From positions 1 through 64,000 of IMG/VR virus record IMGVR_UViG_3300037840_000227: 64,000 bases of DNA. One strand, given 5' to 3'. Below are positions 30,249 to 40,900 of this stretch, in pieces (the stretch's first letter is position 1; the number at the start of each line of letters is the position of its first letter). The stretch is from a virus. The notes under the pieces were generated by a model. That model made no database searches. It was not told the origin of the DNA and saw nothing but the letters and a program-made list of their open reading frames with translations. The translations under genes were made by a program, and so were the position numbers.

Positions 30249-33104
30249 ATGGCCCTAAACAGAGGCGAAGTTTCGCCTCTGGCTCTCGCGCGCACGGACC
30301 TTGAGAAGCTGCGCCTCGCTGCGCAGTCGATGGTTAACTGGATGCCGCGCACTGTTGGGCCGATGACCTTCCGGCCAGGCACGGAGTTCATCGGCGAAGT
30401 TCTCAACGATCTGCCGTGCGAATACATTGAATTCGTCGCCGCCTTCGCCGATACGGCTCTTCTTGAGCTCACCAACAACACGATGCGGGTTTGGATCAAC
30501 GAGGCGCTGATGACGCGCCTTGCTGTCGGAACCATCATCCCGGCCTTCGGCGGATCCTGGGCGCTGACGGCAACCGGCACGGCGACGGCCTCCGTCGGCG
30601 GCGGCAATCTCACCTTCGGCGCCGTCAATGCCGGCGCTCTTGCGACTGCGATTGCAACTGTCTCGGTGGCTGCGCCGGATCGGGCGACGGAACATGCATT
30701 GCGAATCGTGGTGGAGAATGGGCCGGTCAACTTCCAGATCGGGAGCACCTCGGGCGGCGTGGATCTCTTTCCCGTCGAGACACTGGATGCTGGGATCTAC
30801 TCGCTCGCCTTCACGCCGGGCGCCGGCACGGCGACGATTTACATCCAGTTCTCATCGACGTCGTCCGCTGAGAATTACAATACAACCTCGAAGACGCAGC
30901 CAACCGCCCTCCAACAAGTCCAGGTGACTTCGATTGCCCTTGAGGCGCCCGGCGTTTTCAACATCCCGGCGCCATGGCCGCAGAGCGTCCTGGGGTGGGA
31001 TGGCGCCAAGGTGCAGCCGTCCCAGCTTCGCCATACCCAATCAGGCGACGTCATCTATGTCGCCTGCGCCGGCTATCCACAGTACGAGATTGTGCGCCTT
31101 AACGGGCCGCACTCATGGGCGATTGTCAATTACCGGCCGGTCAAGGGGCCAATGGCGCCCTTTGCTGCGCAGCCCGCCATCTCGATCACCCCGAGCTCGC
31201 TCAATGGCAACATCACCCTCACGGCGAGTTCCGCGCTCTTTAAGACGCAGGATGTCGGAACGCTCTGGCGGCTGTTTCAGAACGGCCAGAATGTCGATCA
31301 AACCCTGTCGTCCGTCGACACGTACACCGATACCGTCCAAGTTGAGGGCGTCTCCAGCTATTCGAACATCAATGGCGGCGGCATGGTTGTCGACGCTAAT
31401 TGCACGGACCGCGATCTTTATATCACCACCACCGGGACTTGGGTGGGAACTCTATCTCTCCAGCGATCATTCGAAGGGCCTACCTCTGGCTTCACCGATT
31501 ATCAGAAGTACACATCTAACCAAACCGCAACGCTCGTCCGCGACGGCCTCAATAATGAGATCATCTGGTATCGGCTTGGCTTCGAGTCCGGCAACTATAC
31601 GAGCGGGAGCGTTCTGTGCGGACTCAACTATGCCGGCGGCGGCGGATATGGAGTTGCTCACATCACGGGCTACGTGAGCAACACGGTTGTTAACGCCGAG
31701 GTGCTCGTTCCCTTCTATGATATCTCGGCGACAAACGACTGGCGGCAGTCGGAATGGTCTAACTTTGAAGGCTGGCCCACTGCAACCGAGCTCCACGAAG
31801 GACGGCTCTGGTGGAGTGGCGCGGATCGCTGGTGGGGATCGTCGTCGAACGATTACACCAACTTTGACTGGGATGCGATTGGCGAGGCGGCGCTGATTGA
31901 TCAGTCGATCGGCAAAGGGCCGATTGCCAACATCAATTGGATGCTGTCGCTCGATCACTTGCTCGCTGGGGCTGACACTTCAATCATCGCGGCTCTCTCG
32001 GACGCCATCAACTCGCCCTTGACGCCGACAAACTTCAACTTGAAGCAATCGGTGACGAATGGCGCGTTTCCGATCCAGGCCTACCGCGTCGATCAGCGAG
32101 CGATCTATATCGATCAGTCTGGCGCGCGGCTTTATCAGCTTATCTACGACATCGGGCTCTATAATTATCGGCCGTCCGACTTGACGCGGTTCAACCGAGA
32201 GATTGGCCTGCCCGGCTTTATCGCCATGCGAGTGCAGCGCCAGCCGGATACACGTATCAACATGGTGCGCGCCGATGGCGTCCTTGTCTCGTTCGTCTTC
32301 GACATTGAGGACGAGGTGGAGGCCTTCTGGAAGGTGCAGACGCCGAATGGCGTCATCGAGAAGATCATGGTGTTGCCGGGAGCAATCGAGGATCAGGTCT
32401 ATGTTGTCGTGAATCGCCAAATCGGCGGCGTCACCAAGCGCTATCTCGAGAAGTTCGCCCGTATCGATGAATGCCTCGGCGCGGCGATCAACAAGAATGT
32501 CGACGCCATGCTTGTTTATGGGCCGAACGGTCCGGCGGCGGCGACGAATATTCTCTCCGGCTTTAACCACCTCGTTGGCCAGACGGTCTCGATTTGGGGC
32601 AATACGGGCACGGTGATCGACGATCTTGGTACGGCTGTCGTCAGCAATACGGGCACGGTGACGATTCCGAACAATCAGTTCAACGAGGAAGTGACCGTTG
32701 TGCAGGCGGTTGTGGGCTTGCCGTACTCCAGCGAATTCATCTCCGCCAAGTTGGCCTATGCGGCGCAGATGGGATCGGCAATCAACCAGGTGAAGCGCGT
32801 CGATCACATCGGGTTTGTTCTCGCGTCAACGCACTATCAGGGTATTAAGTACGGCAAATATACGCCAACCGATCCTACTGTCACGGTGAGCGGCCTCTTT
32901 AGCGTGCCAGAAGTGCTGGACGCATTGCCGCAAGTCGAGGACGGCGCCGTCACTCCGCCCGGCACGATTTGGCAGCAGTACGACAAGAAGGCGATGGAGT
33001 TCCCTGGTGACGCCGATACGGATGTCAGGCTCTACATTCAGGCTAGCTCGCCCAAGCCCGCAACGGTGGCGGCGATCAGCTTCCAGCTCGAGACGAGCAA
33101 CTAA
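30249..33104 (+). CDS. Tail tubular protein B (nozzle, T7 gp12-like)
   Basis: 951 residues starting MALNRGEVSPLALARTDLEK, the conserved opening of tail tube B/nozzle proteins, followed by MVNWMPRTVGPMTFRPGTEF. A central beta-propeller-like region has YPQYEIVRLNGPHSWAIVNY and WWSGADRWWGSSSNDYTNFD. It forms the lower tail with tube A and the fibres. Larger than T7 gp12 (about 790 residues) because of a beta-rich insertion at residues about 90-220. Confidence 0.85.
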   Translation: MALNRGEVSPLALARTDLEKLRLAAQSMVNWMPRTVGPMTFRPGTEFIGEVLNDLPCEYIEFVAAFADTALLELTNNTMRVWINEALMTRLAVGTIIPAFGGSWALTATGTATASVGGGNLTFGAVNAGALATAIATVSVAAPDRATEHALRIVVENGPVNFQIGSTSGGVDLFPVETLDAGIYSLAFTPGAGTATIYIQFSSTSSAENYNTTSKTQPTALQQVQVTSIALEAPGVFNIPAPWPQSVLGWDGAKVQPSQLRHTQSGDVIYVACAGYPQYEIVRLNGPHSWAIVNYRPVKGPMAPFAAQPAISITPSSLNGNITLTASSALFKTQDVGTLWRLFQNGQNVDQTLSSVDTYTDTVQVEGVSSYSNINGGGMVVDANCTDRDLYITTTGTWVGTLSLQRSFEGPTSGFTDYQKYTSNQTATLVRDGLNNEIIWYRLGFESGNYTSGSVLCGLNYAGGGGYGVAHITGYVSNTVVNAEVLVPFYDISATNDWRQSEWSNFEGWPTATELHEGRLWWSGADRWWGSSSNDYTNFDWDAIGEAALIDQSIGKGPIANINWMLSLDHLLAGADTSIIAALSDAINSPLTPTNFNLKQSVTNGAFPIQAYRVDQRAIYIDQSGARLYQLIYDIGLYNYRPSDLTRFNREIGLPGFIAMRVQRQPDTRINMVRADGVLVSFVFDIEDEVEAFWKVQTPNGVIEKIMVLPGAIEDQVYVVVNRQIGGVTKRYLEKFARIDECLGAAINKNVDAMLVYGPNGPAAATNILSGFNHLVGQTVSIWGNTGTVIDDLGTAVVSNTGTVTIPNNQFNEEVTVVQAVVGLPYSSEFISAKLAYAAQMGSAINQVKRVDHIGFVLASTHYQGIKYGKYTPTDPTVTVSGLFSVPEVLDALPQVEDGAVTPPGTIWQQYDKKAMEFPGDADTDVRLYIQASSPKPATVAAISFQLETSN

Positions 33105-33115
33105 GGGAGGATACA

Positions 33116-33313
33116 ATGACTCGGCCGAAGCCTCATGTGTTTTACATCTTTCAGTGCTGGTTCAGAACCAAATGGGATGGCCGGCTCGAAGCCTGCGGGC
33201 CGACACTACGCGCCGCCGAATGGCTCCCTGTACCGCCACTGAATACCGATGTGATCGTAGGAGTCTTGAAAGGTATGACTGTATCGCCGCTTCGCTTAGC
33301 GAAGCGCCCTTAG
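33116..33313 (+). CDS. Small hypothetical protein
   Basis: 65 residues, ATG eleven bases after the nozzle stop with GGGAGG upstream. Aromatic-rich N-terminus (HVFYIFQCWFRTKWDGR). Not recognised. Possibly part of the tail/internal-protein operon. Confidence 0.5.
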   Translation: MTRPKPHVFYIFQCWFRTKWDGRLEACGPTLRAAEWLPVPPLNTDVIVGVLKGMTVSPLRLAKRP

Positions 33314-33372
33314 GGTGGAGGGTCCCTGGAAGGTCGTCGAACACATGCCGCCTCGACTCATTAGGTGGCTAA

Positions 33373-33744
33373 GTGGGAAAGGTCCAATTCACTCCAGCTA
33401 CGCCGAGTGATTTCTTCGAATTCACTGGCGAGCTGCCACCAGCGCGTGTGCGCGCCTTCACGGCGCGTGTCGACGGGCGCATCATCGGCATTGGCGGCAT
33501 CGGCCTCATGCCGGATGGAACCCGCGTCGCCTTCACCAATCTGAGCGAAGAGGCCCATAACTACCCTATTGCGCTGCACAAAGCGGCGCTTTTCACGCTG
33601 AAGACAGCGCGGGAAATGGGAGTGAAGCGCCTGGTGGCGACGACGGTCACGAATCACCCGGCAGCGGAGCGCTGGCTATTACGGCTGGGATTTGCGAAAA
33701 GAGTTATCAACGGGATAGGAGTTTTCATCCGTGACGACCGCTGA
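33373..33744 (+). CDS. GNAT-like acetyltransferase-fold protein
   Basis: 123 residues from GTG 33373. The pattern DGRIIGIGGIG, ALFTLKTAREMGVKRLVATTV and NHPAAERWLLRLGFAKR is that of small GNAT-fold proteins found at the position of T7 gp13 in podoviruses (internal virion region). Whether it is enzymatic is unclear; the acetyl-CoA loop is not obvious. Its stop overlaps the next gene by 14 bp. Confidence 0.75.
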   Translation: MGKVQFTPATPSDFFEFTGELPPARVRAFTARVDGRIIGIGGIGLMPDGTRVAFTNLSEEAHNYPIALHKAALFTLKTAREMGVKRLVATTVTNHPAAERWLLRLGFAKRVINGIGVFIRDDR

Positions 33745-34006
33745 AACGCTTCGGACTTATATCGAATGGGCGCCGTCTCAAACGGCGCCGAAAGACGGCA
33801 GAAGGGTGCTCCTGTTCATCCCTGATTACAAGGAGCCCATTCAAATAGGCTATTATCAAAAGAGCGAAACGTTCGCGCATGGCAAGCTAACGCACAGCTT
33901 GGAATGCTGGCGTGCAGGGCCTTCGCTCTATTGGAACGATTTTCCGGAGCCGACTCATTGGGCGCCGCTGCCTTTTCCACCTAAAAAGAAGAAGAGGGCG
34001 CCATGA
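33731..34006 (+). CDS. DUF551-like small protein
   Basis: 91 residues from GTG 33731. IEWAPSQTAPKDGRRVLLFIPD and the C-terminal PEPTHWAPLPFPP closely follow the short DUF551-type pattern (W…P.DG..V……THW.PLP.PP) seen in many phages. Function unknown. ATGA overlap with the next gene. Confidence 0.68.
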   Translation: MTTAETLRTYIEWAPSQTAPKDGRRVLLFIPDYKEPIQIGYYQKSETFAHGKLTHSLECWRAGPSLYWNDFPEPTHWAPLPFPPKKKKRAP

Positions 34007-34626
34007 GCTTCCTTGAGCGCCTGCCGAGGCCCTGTTTCGATCCGCTGACGATTGGCTCTCTTGCGGTTTCGGCGATAGGCGCGGGTGTCGGCGCAATGGG
34101 CACGATGGCGGCGGGCCAATCAGCCAAGCAGCTCGGCCAATTCCAGCAAAAGGAATTCCTCCAGCAGGGCGAGGAAGCCGAGTCCGTCGGACAGCGCAAG
34201 ATGCTCGAACAACAGCGCCAGGGCAATCTCGTCCAGTCGCAGTTGATCGCGCGCGCGGCAGGCTCCGGGGCGTCGGCTGATTCGCCGACGGTCATGAGTC
34301 TCTCGCGTCAGATCGCGGGCCGGAGCGAATACAGCTCCTTGATGGATCTCTGGGCTGGCCAGAACCAGCAGGCCGGATTGCTCAACCAGGGGAGCGGCGC
34401 GGCCTATTCCGGCGAGCTCACCGATTTCTCAAGCAAGTTCGGCGCGGCAGGCACGCTAGCCGGCGGATTGGGCTCAATGTTCCGCACCCTGTCATTCAAG
34501 GGTGGCGGCGTTGGGCTTCCGTTCTCCGGCGGCGGCACAGGGTTCGGTGGTGTTGGGCCAGGTGTCCAGCTTCCTGGCGGCGGCATTGGCTCAGATTACG
34601 CCGCAATCGGCGGCGGTTATTACTGA
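34003..34626 (+). CDS. Internal virion protein B-like (T7 gp14-like)
   Basis: 207 residues. A hydrophobic Gly/Ala segment near residues 18-42 (IGSLAVSAIGAGVGAMGTMAAG) is followed by a Gln-rich helix (GQFQQKEFLQQGEEAESVG) and a Gly-rich tail. This is the pattern of gp14-type ejection proteins that insert into the host outer membrane. Location directly before the tail lysozyme gene supports it. Confidence 0.8.
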   Translation: MSFLERLPRPCFDPLTIGSLAVSAIGAGVGAMGTMAAGQSAKQLGQFQQKEFLQQGEEAESVGQRKMLEQQRQGNLVQSQLIARAAGSGASADSPTVMSLSRQIAGRSEYSSLMDLWAGQNQQAGLLNQGSGAAYSGELTDFSSKFGAAGTLAGGLGSMFRTLSFKGGGVGLPFSGGGTGFGGVGPGVQLPGGGIGSDYAAIGGGYY

Positions 34627-34636
34627 GGCTTGAAAC

Positions 34637-37600
34637 GTGGTTCAGCTTCCTGGCCAAGATGCGATCGCCCCGCTTCCCGACAATCTTCCACGCCGTATTG
34701 GCGTCGGCGGGTGGCGGCCCGAGGTGCTCGAGCAAAATGCGCAGCAATTTGCGCACGGCTTCGAAACCTTGGGGATGGACATCGGGCTTTACGACGCCTC
34801 GCAGCAGCGGGCGCAGGACGCGCTTAGTCAGGCCAAGGCGAGGAGCGCGGCCGAGGTCAGCAATATCCAGACTCAGAATGACCTCGCCAATGAGACGGAT
34901 CCAGCCAAGGCCGCTGGCTACATCCAGAAATTCCAGGGCAATGTAAACAGCGCCGCCTCCATGATCCCGGAGGGTCCGCAACGCGACAACTTCCTGACTG
35001 AACAGGCGCCGACTCTGGCGCGCTCAACCGTCGGCGTCTTCAACCATATCAATAACCTCAATAATAACCAGGACTTAGCGGACTTCACCAATAACGAGAC
35101 GACGGCGATCAACGCGGCGCTCTCTACCCCGGATGACGCTCAGCGCGGCAGGGTGCTTGCGAACCTCCAGGCGCAAGGGCAGGCGCTTGTCGATAAGGGC
35201 GTGATGACGCCGGAGCAGTGGGCTCTCCGGCAGCAGAATGTTGCGAAAACCTACGGCATCACCTGGACTAAGAACGAAGCGCTCACCGCTGATCAAACCG
35301 GCGACACCTCGCGCATTCGCGCGATGCTGCCTAATTTCCTAACCTCGCCCGATGGGGCCGGCGGCGCAACGCCAGTGCCCAACGACTTGAATTGGGCCAA
35401 GGGCTCCGGATCATTCCAGGCCTATGGAGCGCAGAACGATCTGCCCCAGAAGGCCAATTTCCTGATGGGCGCCGCGGTATCGCGGCTCGGCGCGAGCCAG
35501 ACAGGCGCCGCAGCGATTGTCGGCAATGCCGTCTCAGAGAGCGGCCTTTCAACGACAGTCGGCAATTGGAAGAACGAGGATTCGCACGGGCTCTTCCAAT
35601 GGAATGACGCGGCAGGCGTACGGCGATGGAGTAAATTCCAGGAGTGGGCGACCTCCATCGATGCTGATCCCGGCAACCCAATGACGCAGTTGGCCTACGC
35701 CAAGGTTGAGGCAAGCCAAATGCGCGGCCCCAATGGCATGAGCGTTTGGCAGGCCGTCAATAGCGCGCCAACTGTCAAGGAAGCATCCGATATTTGGATG
35801 CGCTACTTCGAAGCGCCGAAAGATCAGGGCGCGGGCGCCAGCGCGGCAAGAGCGCGAGAGGCGATGGGCGCCTACCGCACTTACTCGACTGGACAGCCGA
35901 ATGCCTTCGTCGGACTGCCGCCGCCGGCGCAGGTCGCCTCGCCGGACAGCGCAGCGGTGACGCAAGTCGACTTCAGCCCAACGAATCCACAGCCCATCCC
36001 GCCGCGCGCGCAATGGCCGGATGGCGCGGCCAGTGCGGCGCACACTTCCACCGGCGAGCTCGTCTATGTCGGCCATGACGGAACGCCGCTAGGCGGCCAG
36101 ACCGGCGGCGGGACGCCAGCGAATGAGGGCGGCGCGGCCCCTCTCTCACCACCGAGAAGTCAGTGGCCGGATGGTGCAAAGGCCATCGTTCACCAGGGGG
36201 ATGGATCGCTCGCCTATGTCATGTCGGATGGGACGCTCGAGCCTGTGCCTGGCTCCCGCGCGACGGGCTCGCCGGGCGCGATGGCGCCAACTAAGACAGG
36301 AACCATCCTCGATCACATACCCCCGCAAGAAAGAGCGGAACTCGGCATTTATCTCGCCAACGAGGCGACGCGGATCGAACGTCGCAATTACGAAGCCTCC
36401 AAGCAGCAGGTTACGCTAGCCAAGGAGTCAATGAAGGGAATCCAAAGCGATCTGGTGAATGGCCAGCCTGTTCCGGATCAGACGATAAACACTATCGTCG
36501 CGCCTCTCTTGCACCACCCCAATCCAGAGGTGAAGCAGATGGCGGCGAACATCATGAACATCCGCGATAACCTCGCGCACTTCAAAGGGCAAACCCCCGC
36601 CCAGGTCGAGGATGGCATTATCAATCAGCAAGCCGAATACAACCAGGCGGTCAAGGCCAACCCTGGCGATCCACTCAATGAGATGCGATTCCAGACCTTG
36701 CAGGCATCGAAGGCCTATCTGAAGGCATATCAGACGGACATCAGCAAGAATACGCTCGAGCGCGCGGTGCGCGAGGATGTGCTGCCGAACGGCCTCACGC
36801 CACTCAATCCGACTGATCCAAGTATCGTGCAGGAGTTCACCCAGCGCGCCGCGGAAGCGCAGAAGGTGGCTGATTTCTATCACCTGCCGGAGCCGGTCTA
36901 TCTCACCCAGCAAGATCGCGTGCAGTTCAAGCGCATGGCGGCGGCAGGCGGCCAGCCGATGGCCGAACTTGCCGCCAACGCGGTGGCGGGTCTTGGCAGC
37001 CGGGCCGGGACGATGTTCAAGCAGATCGGCGGCGACGCGCCGGCCTTTGTCAGCCTGGGCCAGCTCATGCTCCAAGGCACGTCCAAGCAGAATATCGACG
37101 ACATCGCTCACTATACGGCGGCGGCGAACGATAAAGAGGCCAAGCGCGATTTGCCGCGGATCACCGATTCCGTCCTCGCCCGCTCGAAGGCGGACGATCC
37201 GCTCGGCACGACGGGGAACACCAACAATCCATTGGAGGGATTCGGGCCGGACTATCAGGGCCGCATTCGTCAGACTGCCAACATTCTCGGTGGCGCCTGG
37301 TCCGCGCGGGACGGCAAGGATCCCAAGATTGATCTCGATACGAATTATTACACCACGGAGTGGTTCAACCGCGCCTACACCGCCGCGCTCGGCGGTGAGA
37401 TGGTGAACGGCAAGCAGTACGGCGGCGTCGCGAATTATGGCGGCGGCAATTTCTTCTCGCCATCGACATGGAATAACCACCCTATGACGCAGAAAATCCT
37501 CGTGCCGCCAAACGTGAAGGCCGAGGATATGGGCTCGCTCGTCGCCCGCATTACCGACGACGACTTGAGCAAAATGCCGCGGCCGCCTGTCGATCCCGCC

Positions 37601-37924
37601 GGCCATCCTATCTCCGCCGCCCAAATCAGGAATGGCTATCTTACGGCCATTCCTGATCAGGACGACGGGATATTTCATGGCCGCTATGGCGTTATTCTTG
37701 GCGATCCGCATGACGAAGGCCACCGTCCAGTGCTCAGCAAGGATGGGAAGCCCTTCGAGCTCAACCTCAGCGCAGGAACGCTTGCCGAGGCGCTCAAGAA
37801 GCGCTCGCCGGAATCCTATCGTGACGCGCCGCCGCCGCTCCGCGGGCCAGGCGCTCCTTTGCGGAACCTGCCGGGAATGTTAGAGGCGGGTGAGGAGCCT
37901 GCTACCGCAACTGCGACGGAGTAA
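34637..37924 (+). CDS. Internal virion protein with tail lysozyme domain
   Basis: 1,095 residues from GTG 34637. The N-terminus is helical (gp15-like). Residues about 260-410 form a phage-tail-lysozyme domain: FLMGAAVSRLGASQTGAAAIVGN, SESGLSTTVG and GLFQWN with a probable catalytic Glu in SESG. Then two WPDGA-containing repeats (about residues 455 and 512), then a long helical region. Ejected into the periplasm to open peptidoglycan and form the DNA conduit. Confidence 0.83.
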   Translation: MVQLPGQDAIAPLPDNLPRRIGVGGWRPEVLEQNAQQFAHGFETLGMDIGLYDASQQRAQDALSQAKARSAAEVSNIQTQNDLANETDPAKAAGYIQKFQGNVNSAASMIPEGPQRDNFLTEQAPTLARSTVGVFNHINNLNNNQDLADFTNNETTAINAALSTPDDAQRGRVLANLQAQGQALVDKGVMTPEQWALRQQNVAKTYGITWTKNEALTADQTGDTSRIRAMLPNFLTSPDGAGGATPVPNDLNWAKGSGSFQAYGAQNDLPQKANFLMGAAVSRLGASQTGAAAIVGNAVSESGLSTTVGNWKNEDSHGLFQWNDAAGVRRWSKFQEWATSIDADPGNPMTQLAYAKVEASQMRGPNGMSVWQAVNSAPTVKEASDIWMRYFEAPKDQGAGASAARAREAMGAYRTYSTGQPNAFVGLPPPAQVASPDSAAVTQVDFSPTNPQPIPPRAQWPDGAASAAHTSTGELVYVGHDGTPLGGQTGGGTPANEGGAAPLSPPRSQWPDGAKAIVHQGDGSLAYVMSDGTLEPVPGSRATGSPGAMAPTKTGTILDHIPPQERAELGIYLANEATRIERRNYEASKQQVTLAKESMKGIQSDLVNGQPVPDQTINTIVAPLLHHPNPEVKQMAANIMNIRDNLAHFKGQTPAQVEDGIINQQAEYNQAVKANPGDPLNEMRFQTLQASKAYLKAYQTDISKNTLERAVREDVLPNGLTPLNPTDPSIVQEFTQRAAEAQKVADFYHLPEPVYLTQQDRVQFKRMAAAGGQPMAELAANAVAGLGSRAGTMFKQIGGDAPAFVSLGQLMLQGTSKQNIDDIAHYTAAANDKEAKRDLPRITDSVLARSKADDPLGTTGNTNNPLEGFGPDYQGRIRQTANILGGAWSARDGKDPKIDLDTNYYTTEWFNRAYTAALGGEMVNGKQYGGVANYGGGNFFSPSTWNNHPMTQKILVPPNVKAEDMGSLVARITDDDLSKMPRPPVDPAGHPISAAQIRNGYLTAIPDQDDGIFHGRYGVILGDPHDEGHRPVLSKDGKPFELNLSAGTLAEALKKRSPESYRDAPPPLRGPGAPLRNLPGMLEAGEEPATATATE

Positions 37925-37926
37925 AA

Positions 37927-40900
37927 GTGGCCCTCGATCCAGACGCCGCTGGCGGGGATTTCTCCAACTCCCCGGCCTTCTCAAACCACTACTCGCCGGC
38001 AACCGCCGACGCCGAGGCGCCACCGTTTTCGGATCACTTCAAGAATTTCAGCGAGTCGATGGCGGACCTTGCGGGACGCATTGGCGGCGCTGGGGTAGGC
38101 CTCGCCAAGCAGATCGGCGAGACAGAAGCCGAAGCGCCCGGCGCGCCGGATCAGAAATTCTTTGGAACGCGCGATCCTGATTTGCTCGGCCGCGTCGCCT
38201 CAACTGCGGCTTCGAGCGCCCAATATAGCGGGCCTCTCGGGTTTGGCATCGCCATGGGCGACGCTGTCGAACAGCGCAACGACGCCATTAAGGATGCGGC
38301 CGGCGTCGAGATGAAAAACCCCTTCAGCGGGGATTATCGCGATCAGGCCGAAGCGCAGATGATCAAGGAGGCGCTGCAATTGCCCCCGGATCAGAGGCCA
38401 ATCTTCGGCTCGGAGGAATGGCAGCAGCGCCAGCGTGATCTTGAGTTCTCGCTCTATCAGCAGGATCTTCACAATCTTGCAGAGAAGTATTCCGGCAATT
38501 CGGATCGCGAGCGCGACATTCTCGCCGCCATCGGCGCGGATCGCGATGTTCGCCAGGATGCATCTTCGCTCGCCAACCAGCAGGCCTCGATCGCGAACCT
38601 TGCTTATGAAAAGTCCGGCGGGGGGTTCTTCCCACTGGCCGCAGCGGCGGGTGGCGAGTTTGGCGGCGGCTTCCGCGATCCAGTTACTCTCCTTTCCTTG
38701 CTTGCCTCTGGGCCGGAACGGCAGATTGCGATGCCAGCCATCAGGCGCATTGCGACAACGATGACGGAACAGGGCGCCTTTACTGGCCTAACGACAGCTC
38801 TCTTCGAACCAGAGGTGCAGGCCTTCAACAAGCAGCGCGGCGAGGACAATGGCCTCTGGCCGGCGCTGAAGGATATCGGCGGCTCGGCGCTCTTCGGCGG
38901 CGTTGCCGGCGGACTTATCGAGGGCGTCAAGCAGATCGGCCATGCCTTCGCCGGCTCGCAGCAACAGGCGGCGATAGAGGAATTCATTCGGCAGGCGCAA
39001 TCGCATGGGCCGATGTCGCCTGGGGCTAGGAAGTTTTGGGATGACGTGCAGGCGTGGGAGAATCGCCCGCAAGCGCCGGCTGGACTCCTCGAAGCGCCGC
39101 GGCCGCCGGGCGAGCCGCCGCCCAAGCCAACGAAGGGCGCCGCCAAGCCGCCGATCGAGGTTCCGCCTGGGGCGGAGAATCTCCCCGCCACGACAGCGAT
39201 CACGCCGGGCCGGATCGAAAACGCGGAGCTCGATCACCTCGCCTCGCCGCCGGCTATCCCCGGCGTTCCGCCCTCGGAAGCGCTGCGTGTCTATGAAGGC
39301 CTCGTCCAGCACGGCGAGAACCCGGATACTGTCGCCCCGCCGGCGCCGCCAATGCACGCGCCGCCCTCTGGGCCAATCATCGTCACGCCTGATCATCAGG
39401 GAATGCCGGAACGCTCCGCTGGCTACACTGGCACGATCGATGGCAAGCCAGTCACCTATCAGTCCTTCGATCCCCGGACGCTTGGAACCGACGCCCAGGC
39501 CTTTCAGTATAAGGGCGGCGCCGATCAGGCCGGCGTGACGCACAGGCTTGCGAGCGTGCAGCGCTGGGCTCCTCTCGCAGCGGGGCATGTGGTTGTCTTC
39601 GAGCGTGATAACGGCCAGCAATTCATTGTCGACGGCCACCAGCGGCTCGGGCTGGCCAGGAGGCTCGCTGGCGCCCAAACGGACGGGCAAATGCCCATCC
39701 GTTTCGATGGCGCGCTTCTCAAGGAATCCGATGGCTGGACGCCGGCTGATGCGCGTGCGATCGCGGCGAAGAAGAATATCCAGGAAGGCTCCGGCGAGCC
39801 GCTCGACACCGCGCGGGTTTTCCGCGACCGGCCGGATATGTGGGATGACAGCCTTCCTATCACCTCAGGACGTCTCAAGCAGGCCAAGGGCCTCGCAGAA
39901 CTGTCCGAGCCGGCCTGGGAGATGGCGGTCAACGGCCTCGTTCCGCACAATTACGCCTCGCTCGTTGGCCGCATGATGCCGCAGAAGGAGAATCATGCGG
40001 CGGTGATGGCGGAGCTGGCCAAATTCAGCCCGCAGAGCGAGAACGAAGCCCGGATGATGATCGCCGACGCCAATAGCGCCGGCTTCGCGCGCGATGTGCA
40101 AGAGACGCTTTTTGGAAAAGAGGAAGCCACCCGCTCGCTGATGCGGGAGCGCGCGCAGGTCTATTCCTCGGTTATTTCATTGCTCAACGAGGACAAGCAT
40201 GTCTTCCAGACTCTCGACCGGGAGGCGCAGCGAATCGAGGCGGCGGGGAATGTCCTAGTCGATACTAACGCCAGCCGGGCGGAGCGCGCCGGGCAGCTCA
40301 GTCAACTGATCGGGAAGCTTGCCGTTCGGCAGGGCCCCATCTCTGCGGCATTGAACCGCGCAGCCGCGCGCGTCGCTGCAGGGGATGAAAAGCCAAAAGA
40401 TGCAGCGCGTGCGTTCCTCAGTGACATCACCGACCTTGTTGGCAAAGATGGGATTCGGCTCGACAGGTTCACCCAGGACGGCTCGCAGGGCTCCGAGGTC
40501 GCCGAAACACCGCAGGAGATCAAGGCTCAGTCGGATGCGATGGAGCGCGAGCTCTTAGCCACGCTGCCGGCGCGGGCGCCTGTCGCTACGCCAGCGCCGC
40601 CGCCTGCTGCGCCATCCGGCCTCATGTCCACTCTCGGGACCGGACTCCCCGGCGTCGATCGCATCCTGGCCGATCCTTATGTGTCCGAGGCCATCGGCAA
40701 CCCGATCATCAACCGGAAGAACGACGTCCCCTACGGCGCGGGCCCCAACAACAAGGACGATCGCATCACCAACGTTGACCGCCATGTGCCCAAGACGGAT
40801 ACCGTCAATGGCGTGGCGTACGATCCGGCTAAGCCTGTCGTCATCCACGAGCAAGTCGAGAAGCACGTTCTCAACCGCCTCATTGCCGCAGGCGTGTCGG

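Noticed and set aside
36428-37723. 431-residue open frame on the minus strand
   Set aside because: It lies antisense to the well-supported tail-lysozyme gene, has arginine/histidine-rich composition typical of GC-rich shadow frames, and shows no domain.
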